NCBI RefSeq assembly: GCF_900172225.1
Contig: NZ_FWFO01000004.1
Location: forward strand, 186,001 to 250,000
DNA length: 64,000 nt
Source of the DNA: Falsiruegeria litorea R37
GTDB lineage: Bacteria > Pseudomonadota > Alphaproteobacteria > Rhodobacterales > Rhodobacteraceae
Reading direction: 5' to 3'
The notes under the pieces were generated by a model. That model saw only the letters and a list, made by a program, of their open reading frames with translations, searched no databases and was not told the origin of the DNA. The position numbers and the translations under genes are program-made. This document shows positions 25,154-33,625 of this stretch, piece after piece. Every line of letters starts with the position of its first letter. Positions within the stretch are counted from its first letter, which is position 1.

Positions 25154-27682
25154 TCACTCGCGCGCCCGCAAATTTTGGGCCGGGCTAACGGACAGGGGCC
25201 GCCAGGCAAAGGCAAGCCCTGCAAGCAAGGTGGCGAACACGCCGCCCGATACGATGGCTACGGCCGAGGGCCAGATCACGGTGAAATCCGTCTCAAGCAC
25301 ATAGTTGCTGACAGCCCATCCGCCCAATACGCCTGCCAAAAGCGCGATGCAGCCTGCTGCGGCACCTAAGAAGGCGGAACGTAGCGCAAAGCTGGACAAC
25401 ACCCGCGCGCGTGTCGCGCCCAGAGTTTTCAGGATCGACGCCTCGTACGTGCGTGCGGCCTCGCCCGCAGCGGCGGCTCCGATCAGGACCAGGAAGCCGG
25501 TGAGCAGGGATGCGCCCGCGCCATAGGACGTGGCCGCTGCCAAGCCGGCCAGAACATCCGAGACCCGGTCGATGGCATCCTTGACACGGATCGCGGTGAT
25601 ATTGGGATAGGCCTCGGCCAAATCACGCAGGATTTGCGTTTCGGCCTCTTCTTCGGCGTAAACGGTCGAGATGAAACTGTGCGGAGCACCGGCAACGGCC
25701 GAGGGGTTCATTGTCATCACAAAGCCGATCCCGGCGGTCGAGAAATCAACTTCGCGGAACGAGGTGATCGTCGCCTGGATATCGCGGCCCAGGATATTGA
25801 CGGTAAGTTTGTCGCCAAGCGACAGACCAAGCTCTTCGCCCTCTTCGGCGGCAAAGCTGATCTGGGGCGGGCCAGTGTAATTCTCGGGCCACCATTCGCC
25901 TTCCAGTAGGCGGGTGTTGCCCGGCATGTCGGCGGCATAGGTGATACCACGGTCGCCTTCGATGACCCAGTGATCACCAGCGACCTCGATGGCGGATTCG
26001 TCGTTGATCTGGGTGATCACGCCGCGCAGCATCGGGGCGCTTTCGATCTTGCTGACGGCGGGGTCGTTTTCCAACCGCTCCATGTAACCTGGCATTTGGT
26101 CTTTCTGGATGTCGACAAAGAAATACGACGGCGCGATATCGGGCAGGTTGCCGGAAATGGCATTGCGCAAGTTGCCGTCAATCTGTCCGACAGCGGCCAG
26201 AACAGACAGGCCAAGACCCAGTGACAACACGACTGAGGCGGCCCCTTCGCGCGGGTCCGAGATGGCGGCGAATGCCCACCTGAGGGCGGGTTTGCCACGG
26301 GCCGAGCGGGCGCTGACGCGGGCCAGTTTCCGCAATCCAACGGCAGAGAGAGACAGCAGTAACAAGGTGCCGATCAACCCGCCTGCGGCCCAGAGCGTCA
26401 ACTCCGCGGAACCGCTGAACCAGGCCGCAAGACCGATGAGCAATCCCAAACCGCCCAGGGTGGTCAAGACATAGCCAATCCGGGGCAGCAGACGTGCGCG
26501 GCTCAGCGCATCACGGTAAAGCGCGGCTGGACCGATCTCGGCCGTGCGGGACAGAGGCCAGAGGGTGAAGACAAAGGCCGTCAACATACCGTACAGCGCG
26601 GCCTCGGCCAGTGGGCCGGGATAGATCGCAAAAGCGGCGGGGATGGGCAGGCGTGCTTCGATGATAGGGGCGAGCAGGACGGGGACTAGCCCCCCGAGAA
26701 CCAGACCCATCGCGATGCCGAGGATCGACAGGGCGCCGATCTGCAGGAAATAGGTTTGAAAGATCGTGGCCCGGTCTGCACCCAGCGTGCGGAAGGTGGC
26801 AATCGTGCTGGTCTTGCCTGCGAGATAGGATCGCACGGCAGCTGACACGCCGACACCACCGACGGCGAGACCTGCGAGACCCACCAGGATAAGAAACGCG
26901 CCCAACCGGTTCACAAACTCAGCCACGCCGGGCGCGCCGTTGCGGGCGTCCGTCCAACGCATTCCGGATGTTGTAAAGGCGTCCTTCGCCTGTTCGGATA
27001 GGGCAATCAGATCGGCCTCATCCGGCAGGTCCATGCGGTATTTGGTTGAATACAGTGATCCCGGCGCGAGCAGCCCTGAATTTTGCAGGTCTGCGGTGCG
27101 CAGCAGGGTTCTGGGTCCCAGGCCAAAGCCGTCTGCGGCCCCGTCGGGTTCGCGGGTGAGTTCCGCCATCAGGACAAAGTCCTGTGTACCCAGACGGAAG
27201 GTAGCGCCGGGGGTCAGCCCCAAACGGTCCATCAGCACGCGGTCCATGACCGCTCCGGGAAGTCCCTCGGCCCCGTCAAAGGCAGTGGCCAGCGGCATTT
27301 CGGGGGAAAGCTGTACAGCGCCCACCAGCGGATAAAGCTCATCGACTGACTTAACCTGCGTCAGCCCGCGTTCGGTCACACCGTTGTTGTCCACCACAGC
27401 CATGGACCGGAAATCGGTCACCTCGGACACTTGGTTGGCGTTTTCGGCCATCCAGGCCCGTTCGAGCTCGGATGCAAAGCGATAGGTGAATTCCATCTGG
27501 GCATCGCCACCCAGAATGGCAGACCCTTCACGCGTCAACCCCTCGGTGATGCCCGCGCGGATCGACCCAACGGCGGCGATGGCTGCAACCCCAAGAGCGA
27601 GGCAGGCCAGGAAGATGCGAAAGCCGCGCAGTCCGCCACGCAGTTCTCGGGCCGCAAAGCGGGACGCCAGACGCAGGCTCAT
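25154..27682 (-). CDS. ybbP: ABC transporter permease, YbbP type (FtsX domains)
   Basis: 842 residues, typical length for YbbP. There is one N-terminal membrane helix (about 22-44), a large periplasmic region, and two FtsX-type permease blocks of several helices each (about 255-400 and 720-835). It pairs with the ATPase encoded upstream, whose stop overlaps its start as ATGA (27679-27682). The YbbAP-TesA set is thought to handle lipids or hydrophobic molecules at the inner membrane; the substrate is unsettled. Its stop directly abuts the convergent NsrR-like gene. Confidence 0.9.
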   Translation of the reverse strand: MSLRLASRFAARELRGGLRGFRIFLACLALGVAAIAAVGSIRAGITEGLTREGSAILGGDAQMEFTYRFASELERAWMAENANQVSEVTDFRSMAVVDNNGVTERGLTQVKSVDELYPLVGAVQLSPEMPLATAFDGAEGLPGAVMDRVLMDRLGLTPGATFRLGTQDFVLMAELTREPDGAADGFGLGPRTLLRTADLQNSGLLAPGSLYSTKYRMDLPDEADLIALSEQAKDAFTTSGMRWTDARNGAPGVAEFVNRLGAFLILVGLAGLAVGGVGVSAAVRSYLAGKTSTIATFRTLGADRATIFQTYFLQIGALSILGIAMGLVLGGLVPVLLAPIIEARLPIPAAFAIYPGPLAEAALYGMLTAFVFTLWPLSRTAEIGPAALYRDALSRARLLPRIGYVLTTLGGLGLLIGLAAWFSGSAELTLWAAGGLIGTLLLLSLSAVGLRKLARVSARSARGKPALRWAFAAISDPREGAASVVLSLGLGLSVLAAVGQIDGNLRNAISGNLPDIAPSYFFVDIQKDQMPGYMERLENDPAVSKIESAPMLRGVITQINDESAIEVAGDHWVIEGDRGITYAADMPGNTRLLEGEWWPENYTGPPQISFAAEEGEELGLSLGDKLTVNILGRDIQATITSFREVDFSTAGIGFVMTMNPSAVAGAPHSFISTVYAEEEAETQILRDLAEAYPNITAIRVKDAIDRVSDVLAGLAAATSYGAGASLLTGFLVLIGAAAAGEAARTYEASILKTLGATRARVLSSFALRSAFLGAAAGCIALLAGVLGGWAVSNYVLETDFTVIWPSAVAIVSGGVFATLLAGLAFAWRPLSVSPAQNLRARE

Positions 27683-28374
27683 TCAGCGGCCTCTTGTGCG
27701 GCGCTTTCGTCAATGCGCCCGTCACGCAGGCGGATCACCCGGTCGCACCGCGCCGCCAAGGCGCGCGAGTGCGTGACAAGGACCAAGGTCGCGCCGTGGC
27801 GGTCTCGCAGGTCGAACAGCAGATCCATGATCGCATTGCCGTTGGTGCCGTCCAGATTGCCGGTCGGCTCATCCGCCAGCAGGATGTCGGGACGTGGCGC
27901 GATGGCGCGGGCGAGCGCCACGCGTTGTTGTTCGCCGCCCGACATCTGGGTCGGGTAGTGATGGGTTCGATGGGCAAGCCCCACCGCCTCCAATTCGGCC
28001 TCGGCCCGGTCGAATGCGTCGCGATGCCCAGCCAGCTCAAGCGGGGTGGCGACATTTTCCAACGCCGTCATTGTCGGGATCAGGTGAAAGTTCTGAAACA
28101 CCACGCCCATATGTGCCCGGCGAAAGGTGGCGAGTTGATCCTCGGACATGTCGGTCAAGGTCTTGCCCAAAGCGGTGATTTTGCCGCCTGTCGCCTGCTC
28201 CAATCCGCCGATCAGCATCAGCAGCGAGGATTTGCCCGATCCGGACGGCCCGATCATACCCAAAGTCTCGCCTTTCGAGACTTCAAGCGAGATCCCGTGC
28301 AGAATATCTACACGTCCGGCATTGCCATCCAGCGACAAACTCGCATCTTGGAGGGTGAGAATGGGCTGAGTCAT
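27679..28374 (-). CDS. ybbA: ABC transporter ATP-binding protein, YbbA type
   Basis: 231 residues. Walker [10 protein letters not shown], the signature [14 protein letters not shown], Walker [10 protein letters not shown] and the H-loop VTHSRAL are all intact, as in the LolD/MacB-like ATPases that energise FtsX-type permeases. It forms an operon with ybbP (ATGA overlap) and is divergent from tesA by 51 bases, the same arrangement as in E. coli. Confidence 0.93.
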   Translation of the reverse strand: MTQPILTLQDASLSLDGNAGRVDILHGISLEVSKGETLGMIGPSGSGKSSLLMLIGGLEQATGGKITALGKTLTDMSEDQLATFRRAHMGVVFQNFHLIPTMTALENVATPLELAGHRDAFDRAEAELEAVGLAHRTHHYPTQMSGGEQQRVALARAIAPRPDILLADEPTGNLDGTNGNAIMDLLFDLRDRHGATLVLVTHSRALAARCDRVIRLRDGRIDESAAQEAAE

Positions 28375-28425
28375 GTAAGCTGTCCTGTTGTCGGGTGTTC
28401 ATTGGGATATGGAGTTTACTGCGAA

Positions 28426-29058
28426 ATGCGCAAGGTTCTGATTGCTGGGCTTTTTGTCTTGTGCGGTTTTCCGGCAACGGCAGAACCGGTGGTGATCGCC
28501 GCTTTGGGGGACAGCCTGACCCAAGGATATGGCCTGCCGCAGGGACAGGGGTTTGTGCCTCAGATGCAGGAATGGCTGGACAAGCAAGGGGTCGACGTAG
28601 AGCTGGTGAACGCGGGCGTTTCTGGCGACACCACCGCCGGTGGGGCCGCGCGTGTCGCCTGGACCCTGACGCCCGAGGTGGACGCGATGATCGTGACGCT
28701 TGGCGGCAACGACATGCTGCGCGGGATTGACCCGGCAGCTGTTCGACAAAACCTGACCACGATCTTGACCGCTGCGCGCGATGCGGATGTGCAGGTGCTG
28801 CTGGTCGGCATGCAGGCGCCGGGCAACTATGGCCCTGAATACAAAGCGGAATTCGACAACGCTTACATTGAATTGGCGGACGAGTTCGGGGTTTTGCGGG
28901 CCGAAAGCTTTTTCCAGGGCTTTCCAGTGAACGACGATCCGTCTGCAGTGCAACAATGGATGCAGGCGGACGGCATTCATCCGAACCCTGAAGGTGTGAA
29001 CTTGATCGTCGAAGGATTGGGACCTCAGGTGCTGGAACTTGCCAAAGCCGCAAACTGA
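28426..29058 (+). CDS. tesA: Multifunctional acyl-CoA thioesterase/arylesterase, GDSL (SGNH) family
   Basis: 210 residues with a signal peptide (about residues 1-19). SGNH blocks are visible: ALGDSLTQGYG with Ser30, the Gly block GVSGDTTAGG, GGNDMLRG and the DGIHPNPEG Asp-His pair. TesA is a periplasmic esterase, thioesterase and lysophospholipase. The frame runs far back through ybbA, but the ATG at 28426 with GGAG upstream starts the signal peptide. It is divergent from ybbAP, with which it is conserved across proteobacteria. Confidence 0.93.
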   Translation: MRKVLIAGLFVLCGFPATAEPVVIAALGDSLTQGYGLPQGQGFVPQMQEWLDKQGVDVELVNAGVSGDTTAGGAARVAWTLTPEVDAMIVTLGGNDMLRGIDPAAVRQNLTTILTAARDADVQVLLVGMQAPGNYGPEYKAEFDNAYIELADEFGVLRAESFFQGFPVNDDPSAVQQWMQADGIHPNPEGVNLIVEGLGPQVLELAKAAN

Positions 29059-29116
29059 CTTGCCATAAGGTGATCCGATCCGTCAGGCTTATCCCAACAC
29101 CTAAAAGGGGGATAGG

Positions 29117-29734
29117 ATGCCGGGGCGATTTTTCCTGACCACGCCGATGGCCGAGGTTGCTGAACGGTTGGGTAAACCGGCTGGCGATCTGGAGGACGAA
29201 CCGCCTCGCCAGAATATTCAGCCGGGTCAAGAAATCGTTGTGCTGACCGCGCAGGGTTTGACCCGCATGCGGTGGGGCATGATCCCGGTTGGCCGGGTCA
29301 ATGCACGCGGGCGACCGGTGATGGAAACGATCATCAATGCGCGTTCGGAAACCGTGTTTGATAAATCAGCCTTTGATGGGGTCGGACGGGCCGTCATTCC
29401 GGTCGATGGTTGGTACGAGTGGACCGGTGAGAAGCGGCGCAAAACGCCTTGGCGTTTGTCGGCCAAGGATGGGCAACCGCTGTATTTTGCGGCCATCACC
29501 GATGTCTGGACCGCTCCGGGCGGGCTGCAGGTTCCGCAGGCCGCAGCGGTCACCTGTGACCCAAATGCGGATGTAAAGCCCATTCATCACCGGATGGGGG
29601 TCATCCTGCCTGTCGATGACGTGCAAACTTGGCTGTCAGAAGATGAGGGCGTTGCTCGCAAACTGATGCGGCCCTTGCCCAACGGCCTACTTAATATCCG
29701 CGAAGCCGTGGATGTGAACTGGTCAGGTCCGTAA
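29117..29734 (+). CDS. SRAP (YedK/HMCES) family protein lacking the catalytic Cys2
   Basis: 205 residues of the SRAP fold. The family normally begins Met-Cys-Gly-Arg-Phe, and Cys2 forms the thiazolidine bond with abasic sites in single-stranded DNA. Here the start reads MPGRF, with Pro at position 2. Other active-site residues remain: Asn74 (INARSET), Glu101 (YEWTG) and the His157-158 pair (HHRMGVIL). The only cysteine is Cys147, away from the N-terminus. The upstream GGGGGATAGG site and lack of another start support this N-terminus. It may bind abasic DNA without cross-linking, or have another role. Confidence 0.85.
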   Translation: MPGRFFLTTPMAEVAERLGKPAGDLEDEPPRQNIQPGQEIVVLTAQGLTRMRWGMIPVGRVNARGRPVMETIINARSETVFDKSAFDGVGRAVIPVDGWYEWTGEKRRKTPWRLSAKDGQPLYFAAITDVWTAPGGLQVPQAAAVTCDPNADVKPIHHRMGVILPVDDVQTWLSEDEGVARKLMRPLPNGLLNIREAVDVNWSGP

Positions 29735-29764
29735 AGGGCGGGTCGTCAACTGACCCGCCCTTCA
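29734..29764. terminator. Bidirectional terminator between the SRAP gene and cspA
   Basis: An 11-bp perfect stem (29734-29744 with 29752-29762) with GGGCGGGTC/GACCCGCCC core and flanking AA/TT lies between the convergent stops, and can serve both genes. The T-tracts are short. Confidence 0.75.
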
Positions 29765-29774
29765 ATATAAGAGC

Positions 29775-29981
29775 TCAAACAACTGCGATGTTTACAGCCG
29801 CTTCACGGCCGTCACGGCCGGGCTCGATGTCGAAAGTAACTTTCTGGTTGTCAGCCAGGCCGGTCAGGCCTGCGCGCTCAACAGCCGAAATGTGCACGAA
29901 CACATCGCGTCCACCATCTTCTGGTGCAATAAAGCCGTAGCCTTTGGTGGTGTTGAACCATTTGACGGTGCCATTTGCCAT
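29775..29981 (-). CDS. Cold-shock domain protein
   Basis: 68 residues, a single cold-shock domain. The RNP1-like KGYGFIAPEDGG and RNP2-like VFVHISAVER motifs are present, as is the opening NGTVKWFN. Binds single-stranded RNA/DNA and melts structure. The ATG at 29981 with CAGGAG upstream is preferred over an in-frame extension. Over 220 bases separate it from the upstream gene on the same strand, enough for its own promoter and a long 5' leader of the kind cold-shock genes often have. Confidence 0.94.
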   Translation of the reverse strand: MANGTVKWFNTTKGYGFIAPEDGGRDVFVHISAVERAGLTGLADNQKVTFDIEPGRDGREAAVNIAVV

Positions 29982-30204
29982 CGTCGTATTCTCCTGTTTT
30001 GTGCTGCCCACGGAATGCGGCAACCCGGCTAAGTCAGTGCAAGATCGAAGACTGTGCCGGTGTAGGAGCAGTAGGGTCGATAGCGTAACGTCGCATCCGG
30101 AATGTGGAGCGATTAGGGGGCATTTTCAAGAAGAAACTACCCTTTGCAACAGGTTCGGCGGCTTAGAGTACGACCCGCCGCCGAGTGATTTTGGGGCATG
30201 TTTA
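29982..30204 (-). promoter_or_regulatory. Upstream region of the cold-shock gene
   Basis: 223 bases without a gene. It contains an 8-bp inverted repeat (30155-30162 with 30177-30184, TCGGCGGC/GCCGCCGA) just downstream of the L,D-transpeptidase stop that could end that transcript. The remaining ~150 bases would be promoter and 5' leader for the cold-shock gene. No specific cold box was recognised. Confidence 0.4.
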
Positions 30205-30762
30205 TCAGAGAACAGTCACAACTGTGCCCAAGGGGACACGTGCATACAGATCCCTGACGTGTTCGTTCATCATTCGGATGCAGCCATTTGACGCCGCTTG
30301 TCCGATGGTCTCGGGCTGAGTCGTTCCGTGGATCCTGAAATAAGTGTCGACCCCATTCTGGAACAGATAAAGCGCGCGCGCGCCTAGCGGATTATCAGGG
30401 CCACCTGGCTGCACATACTTGTTGTTCGCAAACTTGGCATAGGTCTTGGGCGAGCGCTCGATCATCTCTTGCGTCGGGCGCCATGTGGGCCATTCTTTTT
30501 TGACGTCAATTGTGGCGGTGCCGGTAAACTCCAGCCCGGCTTTCCCAACACCGCAGCCATAGCGAATGGCCTTACGTTCATCGGTGACGAAATACAGATA
30601 GAACGAACGTGGCAAGATCAGCAATCGACCGGGTTCATAACCCTTCTTGATCCGAACCTCTTGTGGGGTGGGATCGAAAACAGCGGAACTCTGAGACATG
30701 GCAACCTGAGGCAGGGCGCCGGCTGCGGCGGTTGCGGCAAGAAAGCTGCGTCGTGAAAACAT
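30205..30762 (-). CDS. L,D-transpeptidase (YkuD domain), exported
   Basis: 185 residues. A Tat-like N-terminus (MFSRRSFLAATAAAGALP) precedes the YkuD domain, whose catalytic motif reads HGT followed by ASNGCIRM with the nucleophilic Cys. These periplasmic enzymes make 3-3 peptidoglycan cross-links or attach proteins to the wall. The ATG at 30762 has a GAGG site and begins the signal; an in-frame extension to 30795 does not. It ends with the barrel-closing VPLGTVVTVL strand typical of the family. Confidence 0.93.
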   Translation of the reverse strand: MFSRRSFLAATAAAGALPQVAMSQSSAVFDPTPQEVRIKKGYEPGRLLILPRSFYLYFVTDERKAIRYGCGVGKAGLEFTGTATIDVKKEWPTWRPTQEMIERSPKTYAKFANNKYVQPGGPDNPLGARALYLFQNGVDTYFRIHGTTQPETIGQAASNGCIRMMNEHVRDLYARVPLGTVVTVL

Positions 30763-30818
30763 GGCCGACCTCGTTCTGAATGCATATATGCCCAATTTTG
30801 AAGGTCTGGTCGGTCAGG

Positions 30819-31202
30819 TCAACGGTTTTGCTGCCAATATCGTAAAAGTGATATCAGGGCTGCGGCAGCAAAAGCGCAGGTGGCGATCCAGCCAAAGTAC
30901 CACATGTGCCCGGCGAAGGTGTCCTCGGCGTAGGAGGCGGCGAAGCGGTTCTTGCCAACCGTGGCAATGGTGTAACCAATCCCCGTCAGCGCCGGAAAGC
31001 TGATCAGCCTGATGACAGGAGAGGTGCTGATTGATGCACCGAGGGCATGGAGCACCAAGCCAGCGGGAACCCCGATCCAGATCACCTTGGTCGACCACCT
31101 GGGGTGCGCCCCCAATTGTTTGGGCAGGTCGAGCACGGTTGATAGGCCGGCAAAAACAAGCAACAGCACAAGGGGTGAGAGGATCTGTTGGGCGCGTGTC
31201 AT
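30819..31202 (-). CDS. Small integral membrane protein of unknown function
   Basis: 127 residues with about four hydrophobic segments (near residues 8-24, 40-55, 62-82 and 98-118) separated by short charged loops, ending LLRYWQQNR. No motif I recognise. It is on the same strand as the L,D-transpeptidase gene, 56 bases upstream of it, so they may be cotranscribed. A second, overlapping frame of similar length on this strand is not membrane-like and is taken as a shadow. Confidence 0.6.
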   Translation of the reverse strand: MTRAQQILSPLVLLLVFAGLSTVLDLPKQLGAHPRWSTKVIWIGVPAGLVLHALGASISTSPVIRLISFPALTGIGYTIATVGKNRFAASYAEDTFAGHMWYFGWIATCAFAAAALISLLRYWQQNR

Positions 31203-31324
31203 GATCCCACATCTAAGCAGCGCGCGTCATGGACGAAACCCGCGTGACGGTTTCGTGATCTGCGTTGCAGTTGTGCGTCTTTCCCGGTCTACTGTACATG
31301 CCGCAGCGCCAAAAGGAACACGAC

Positions 31325-31708
31325 ATGACCGATGAGATCGAACCAAAGGGTGACTTGACCCTACGCACCCTTGCCATGCCCAAGGACGTGAATGTGAACG
31401 GGGACATCTTTGGCGGATGGGTGCTCAGCCAGATGGACATCGCGGCCGGGATCATGGCGGGTGACAAGGCGCATGGGCGGGTCGCGACCGTGGCCGTGGA
31501 CGCGATGAAGTTCATCCGGCCTGTGCACGTGGGCGACGTGCTGTGCATTTATTGCCATCTGGCGCGGGTGGGGCGCACGTCGCTTGCGATCGAGATCGAG
31601 GCATGGGTGCTACGCGATCGCTATGGCGACCGAGAGAAAGTGACCGAGGCGGTGTTTACCTTCGTGGCCATCGACGAAAAGGGCCAACCGCGCCCGGTTG
31701 AGGGCTGA
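31325..31708 (+). CDS. Acyl-CoA thioesterase, YciA-like hotdog fold
   Basis: 127 residues. The hotdog signature NVNGDIFGGWVLSQMDIAAG, with the catalytic Asp region, and VGDVLCIYCHLARVGRTSLAIEIE match YciA. It hydrolyses acyl-CoA esters in the cytoplasm. The start at 31325 has AAAGGA upstream. It lies three bases before trxC, so the two are likely cotranscribed. Confidence 0.9.
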   Translation: MTDEIEPKGDLTLRTLAMPKDVNVNGDIFGGWVLSQMDIAAGIMAGDKAHGRVATVAVDAMKFIRPVHVGDVLCIYCHLARVGRTSLAIEIEAWVLRDRYGDREKVTEAVFTFVAIDEKGQPRPVEG

Positions 31709-31711
31709 TCT

Positions 31712-32140
31712 ATGGGCGACAAGACATTGACCTGCCTGAGCTGCGGGCAATTGAACCGCGTGCCCGAGGCAAAGCTCCGGGCCGGGGCGAAATGTGGCAA
31801 ATGTTCTAAGGCGCTGGTGCCTGCGGACGCGGTTGAGGTGTCTCCCGCGGTTCTGGAAAAGGCCAGCAAGAACGACGACCTGCCGCTGGTTGTGGATTTC
31901 TGGGCGCCGTGGTGTGGCCCGTGCAAGATGATGGCGCCGGAATATTCCAAGGCCGCCAAAAAGCTCAGCGGGCGGGCGCGGCTGGTCAAGGTGAACACGC
32001 AAAAGCACCAATCGACAGGCGGTCGCTATCGGATCAAGGGCATCCCGACGATGGTTGCGTTCGAGCGCGGCAAAGAGCGCAAACGGCAAGCGGGCGCGAT
32101 GCGGGCCGGTCAGATCGAAGGGTGGGTCACGGGGCGCTAA
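31712..32140 (+). CDS. trxC: Thioredoxin 2 (TrxC type)
   Basis: 142 residues. The N-terminal zinc-ribbon has its two CxxC pairs (CLSCGQ and CGKC, residues 8-11 and 28-31). The thioredoxin domain has the active site WCGPCK and the cis-Pro loop KGIPTMVAF. It is a cytoplasmic disulfide reductase linked to oxidative stress. Four bases after the thioesterase stop, with GAGGG as ribosome-binding site. Confidence 0.95.
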   Translation: MGDKTLTCLSCGQLNRVPEAKLRAGAKCGKCSKALVPADAVEVSPAVLEKASKNDDLPLVVDFWAPWCGPCKMMAPEYSKAAKKLSGRARLVKVNTQKHQSTGGRYRIKGIPTMVAFERGKERKRQAGAMRAGQIEGWVTGR

Positions 32141-32144
32141 AGGT

Positions 32145-32363
32145 TTACGCCGTTTCCAGCTCGGCCGTCAGAACGGCCGGAGGAGGCGGTGGGTCCGTGC
32201 GTCCACGCATCAAAAGCACGCCGATGGTGGCAAAGAGCGCGAGCGATCCGACCAGTGGATAAAGCGCCAGCGACAGCCACAGCGGCAGGGCAAAGACGGT
32301 ATAGCCCAGGACAGCGGCCAACAGCCCGCCAAAGAACCCCGAGATCAAACCAACCCAAGCCAA
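32145..32363 (-). CDS. Small membrane protein, TTG start
   Basis: 72 residues with two hydrophobic helices (about 3-24 and 27-50) and a Pro-rich cytoplasmic-type tail (RTDPPPPPAVL). The TTG at 32363 is chosen because a perfect AGGAGG lies six bases before it. A GTG further out would add ten residues but has no ribosome-binding site. Function unknown. It is convergent with trxC, four bases apart. Confidence 0.6.
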   Translation of the reverse strand: MAWVGLISGFFGGLLAAVLGYTVFALPLWLSLALYPLVGSLALFATIGVLLMRGRTDPPPPPAVLTAELETA

Positions 32364-32609
32364 ACGCTCACCTCCTGCTGCGCATGTCGGCACATTCGTT
32401 CATCGAGTGTGCACGATTCACCGTATGGTACAATCATAGGTTATCTAGAATTGTGTTCAAACTGGGGCAAACCCGTAGGTTCGGCGCATTTTCGCTAAAT
32501 TGGTTAAACCCATCAGCGAGGGGCCGCCCACCTAGGGTTGTGGGTCTTAGCAGGTGAGTTCGCGACATGCGCGAGGTGTCAGATGTTCTGATTGCTCGCG
32601 TCTTGCCCC
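32364..32609. other. Gene-free stretch before the hairpin array
   Basis: About 245 bases, AT-richer than its surroundings. No coding frame with a ribosome-binding site was found. A short rightward frame beginning MREVSDVLIARVL near 32568 has no support. It should contain the promoter of the TTG-start membrane gene. Confidence 0.4.
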
Positions 32610-32721
32610 AAAAGGTCGTGTCACAAAGTGGCACGACCCGCGCCTGACCTTCCCCCCGGGAAGGCGCTTTGCACTTCCCCAAGGTCAGGCGCGGGTCTTG
32701 TGTTGCATTCCAACGCAAGAC
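32610..32721 (-). terminator. Three overlapping hairpins with terminator after the Doc-like gene
   Basis: Read on the minus strand directly after the Doc-like stop: a stem of 11 pairs (32695-32705 with 32711-32721, one G-T), then a perfect 17-bp stem (32635-32651 with 32681-32697) whose loop carries a further 6-bp hairpin, then an 11-pair stem (32614-32624 with 32628-32638) followed by TTTT at 32610-32613. Neighbouring stems share three to four bases, so they cannot all be fully paired at once. The last one has the form of an intrinsic terminator; the rest is more structure than a terminator needs. Confidence 0.65.
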
Positions 32722-32727
32722 TAGCAG

Positions 32728-33555
32728 CTATCGGTACGCGAGACGCCGTAAAGGTTCTTCATACTCACCTATGAGCTCGCTCAATGGGTCTGCACCTTTG
32801 AAAAACACTTGGGCATCAAAGCCGTTTTCTGCTGTCAATCCAGTACTTTTTCTTACCGTGGATATTGCGTTTCGAGAAACTTCCTTGCTCCATCCAGGGA
32901 ACCCAATTTGAGCAACTCGGTCGTTGCCTTTGAATACGTTTATGAGGTTGTGCCGTGGGTCTCCGATAGAACAGTCGCGTTCCTTTAGCAGGCCTTGAAG
33001 CTCATTAAACGTTACAACGTAAGATATTCGCTTATCCTGTCTTCTAAACATGGTTTTGAAGCGAGGCGCAATCTCTTCAATCGTCATGTGTCGATTGTTT
33101 AGATGATGAAACTCGGCAATTTCTACTGTGAAGTCCTCGACCTCTATAATGTCCACTTTGGGCACATAGTTGTTCTCCATCATGAAGAAAACGGAACTCA
33201 AAAAGGCTGTTCTTTTGTTTGCATCATGAAAGGGGTGATCGTTTATTAAGCCGAAGATAAGTGAAGAGGCAATGTCCCAAAGATCATCGTAAACAAAGCT
33301 CCCGAAAGCGGAGGAGACTTGTCGAGATACGGCGGAAGATAGTAAGCCAAAGTCCTTCGGGCCAAATCCACCTAGCCCTTCGCCTTTCTTGTAAAAATGA
33401 TTGCAGATTAAGTAGTGCGCATCCAGAACGTCTTCGCAGGTTAAGTGAGGTCGTTCTCCCGCGTAATCTATTTCGTCTATTTGCCTGTGAAAGTGCAGGT
33501 AGTTATCAAATATCTTTGTTTCAAGGTTGTTTCTATCAAGCACGCTGAAACTCAT
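32728..33555 (-). CDS. Doc-like Fic-fold protein with C-terminal extension
   Basis: 275 residues. The core motif reads HPFHDANKRTAF (His107 to Arg115). The Ala before Asn matches the Doc pattern (HxFxxANKR) rather than classical Fic (HPFxxGNGR), so a kinase-like toxin is more likely than an AMPylator. About 130 residues follow the Fic fold, ending in an EYEEPLRRLAYR tail; I do not recognise that part. Doc inactivates EF-Tu by phosphorylation. No Phd-like antitoxin gene is adjacent. The gene is clearly AT-richer than ettA, suggesting acquisition. The ATG at 33555 has only a weak ribosome-binding site. Confidence 0.72.
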   Translation of the reverse strand: MSFSVLDRNNLETKIFDNYLHFHRQIDEIDYAGERPHLTCEDVLDAHYLICNHFYKKGEGLGGFGPKDFGLLSSAVSRQVSSAFGSFVYDDLWDIASSLIFGLINDHPFHDANKRTAFLSSVFFMMENNYVPKVDIIEVEDFTVEIAEFHHLNNRHMTIEEIAPRFKTMFRRQDKRISYVVTFNELQGLLKERDCSIGDPRHNLINVFKGNDRVAQIGFPGWSKEVSRNAISTVRKSTGLTAENGFDAQVFFKGADPLSELIGEYEEPLRRLAYR

Positions 33556-33625
33556 TCTGTTACCAATGCCAATTATCGGCGTTGGTAACAGAAATTTCTA
33601 GCAATAAAAACTGAATTAGGTTCCT

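Noticed and set aside
32635-32697. The 17-bp inverted repeat as an attachment site or insertion-sequence terminal repeat
   Set aside because: The arms are separated by only 29 bases with no transposase, and they form part of a continuous hairpin array directly after a stop codon.
32434-32718. A 94-codon minus-strand frame downstream of the Doc-like gene, considered as a missing antitoxin
   Set aside because: It runs through the stable hairpins, has no ribosome-binding site, and its product has no Phd-like or other antitoxin features.
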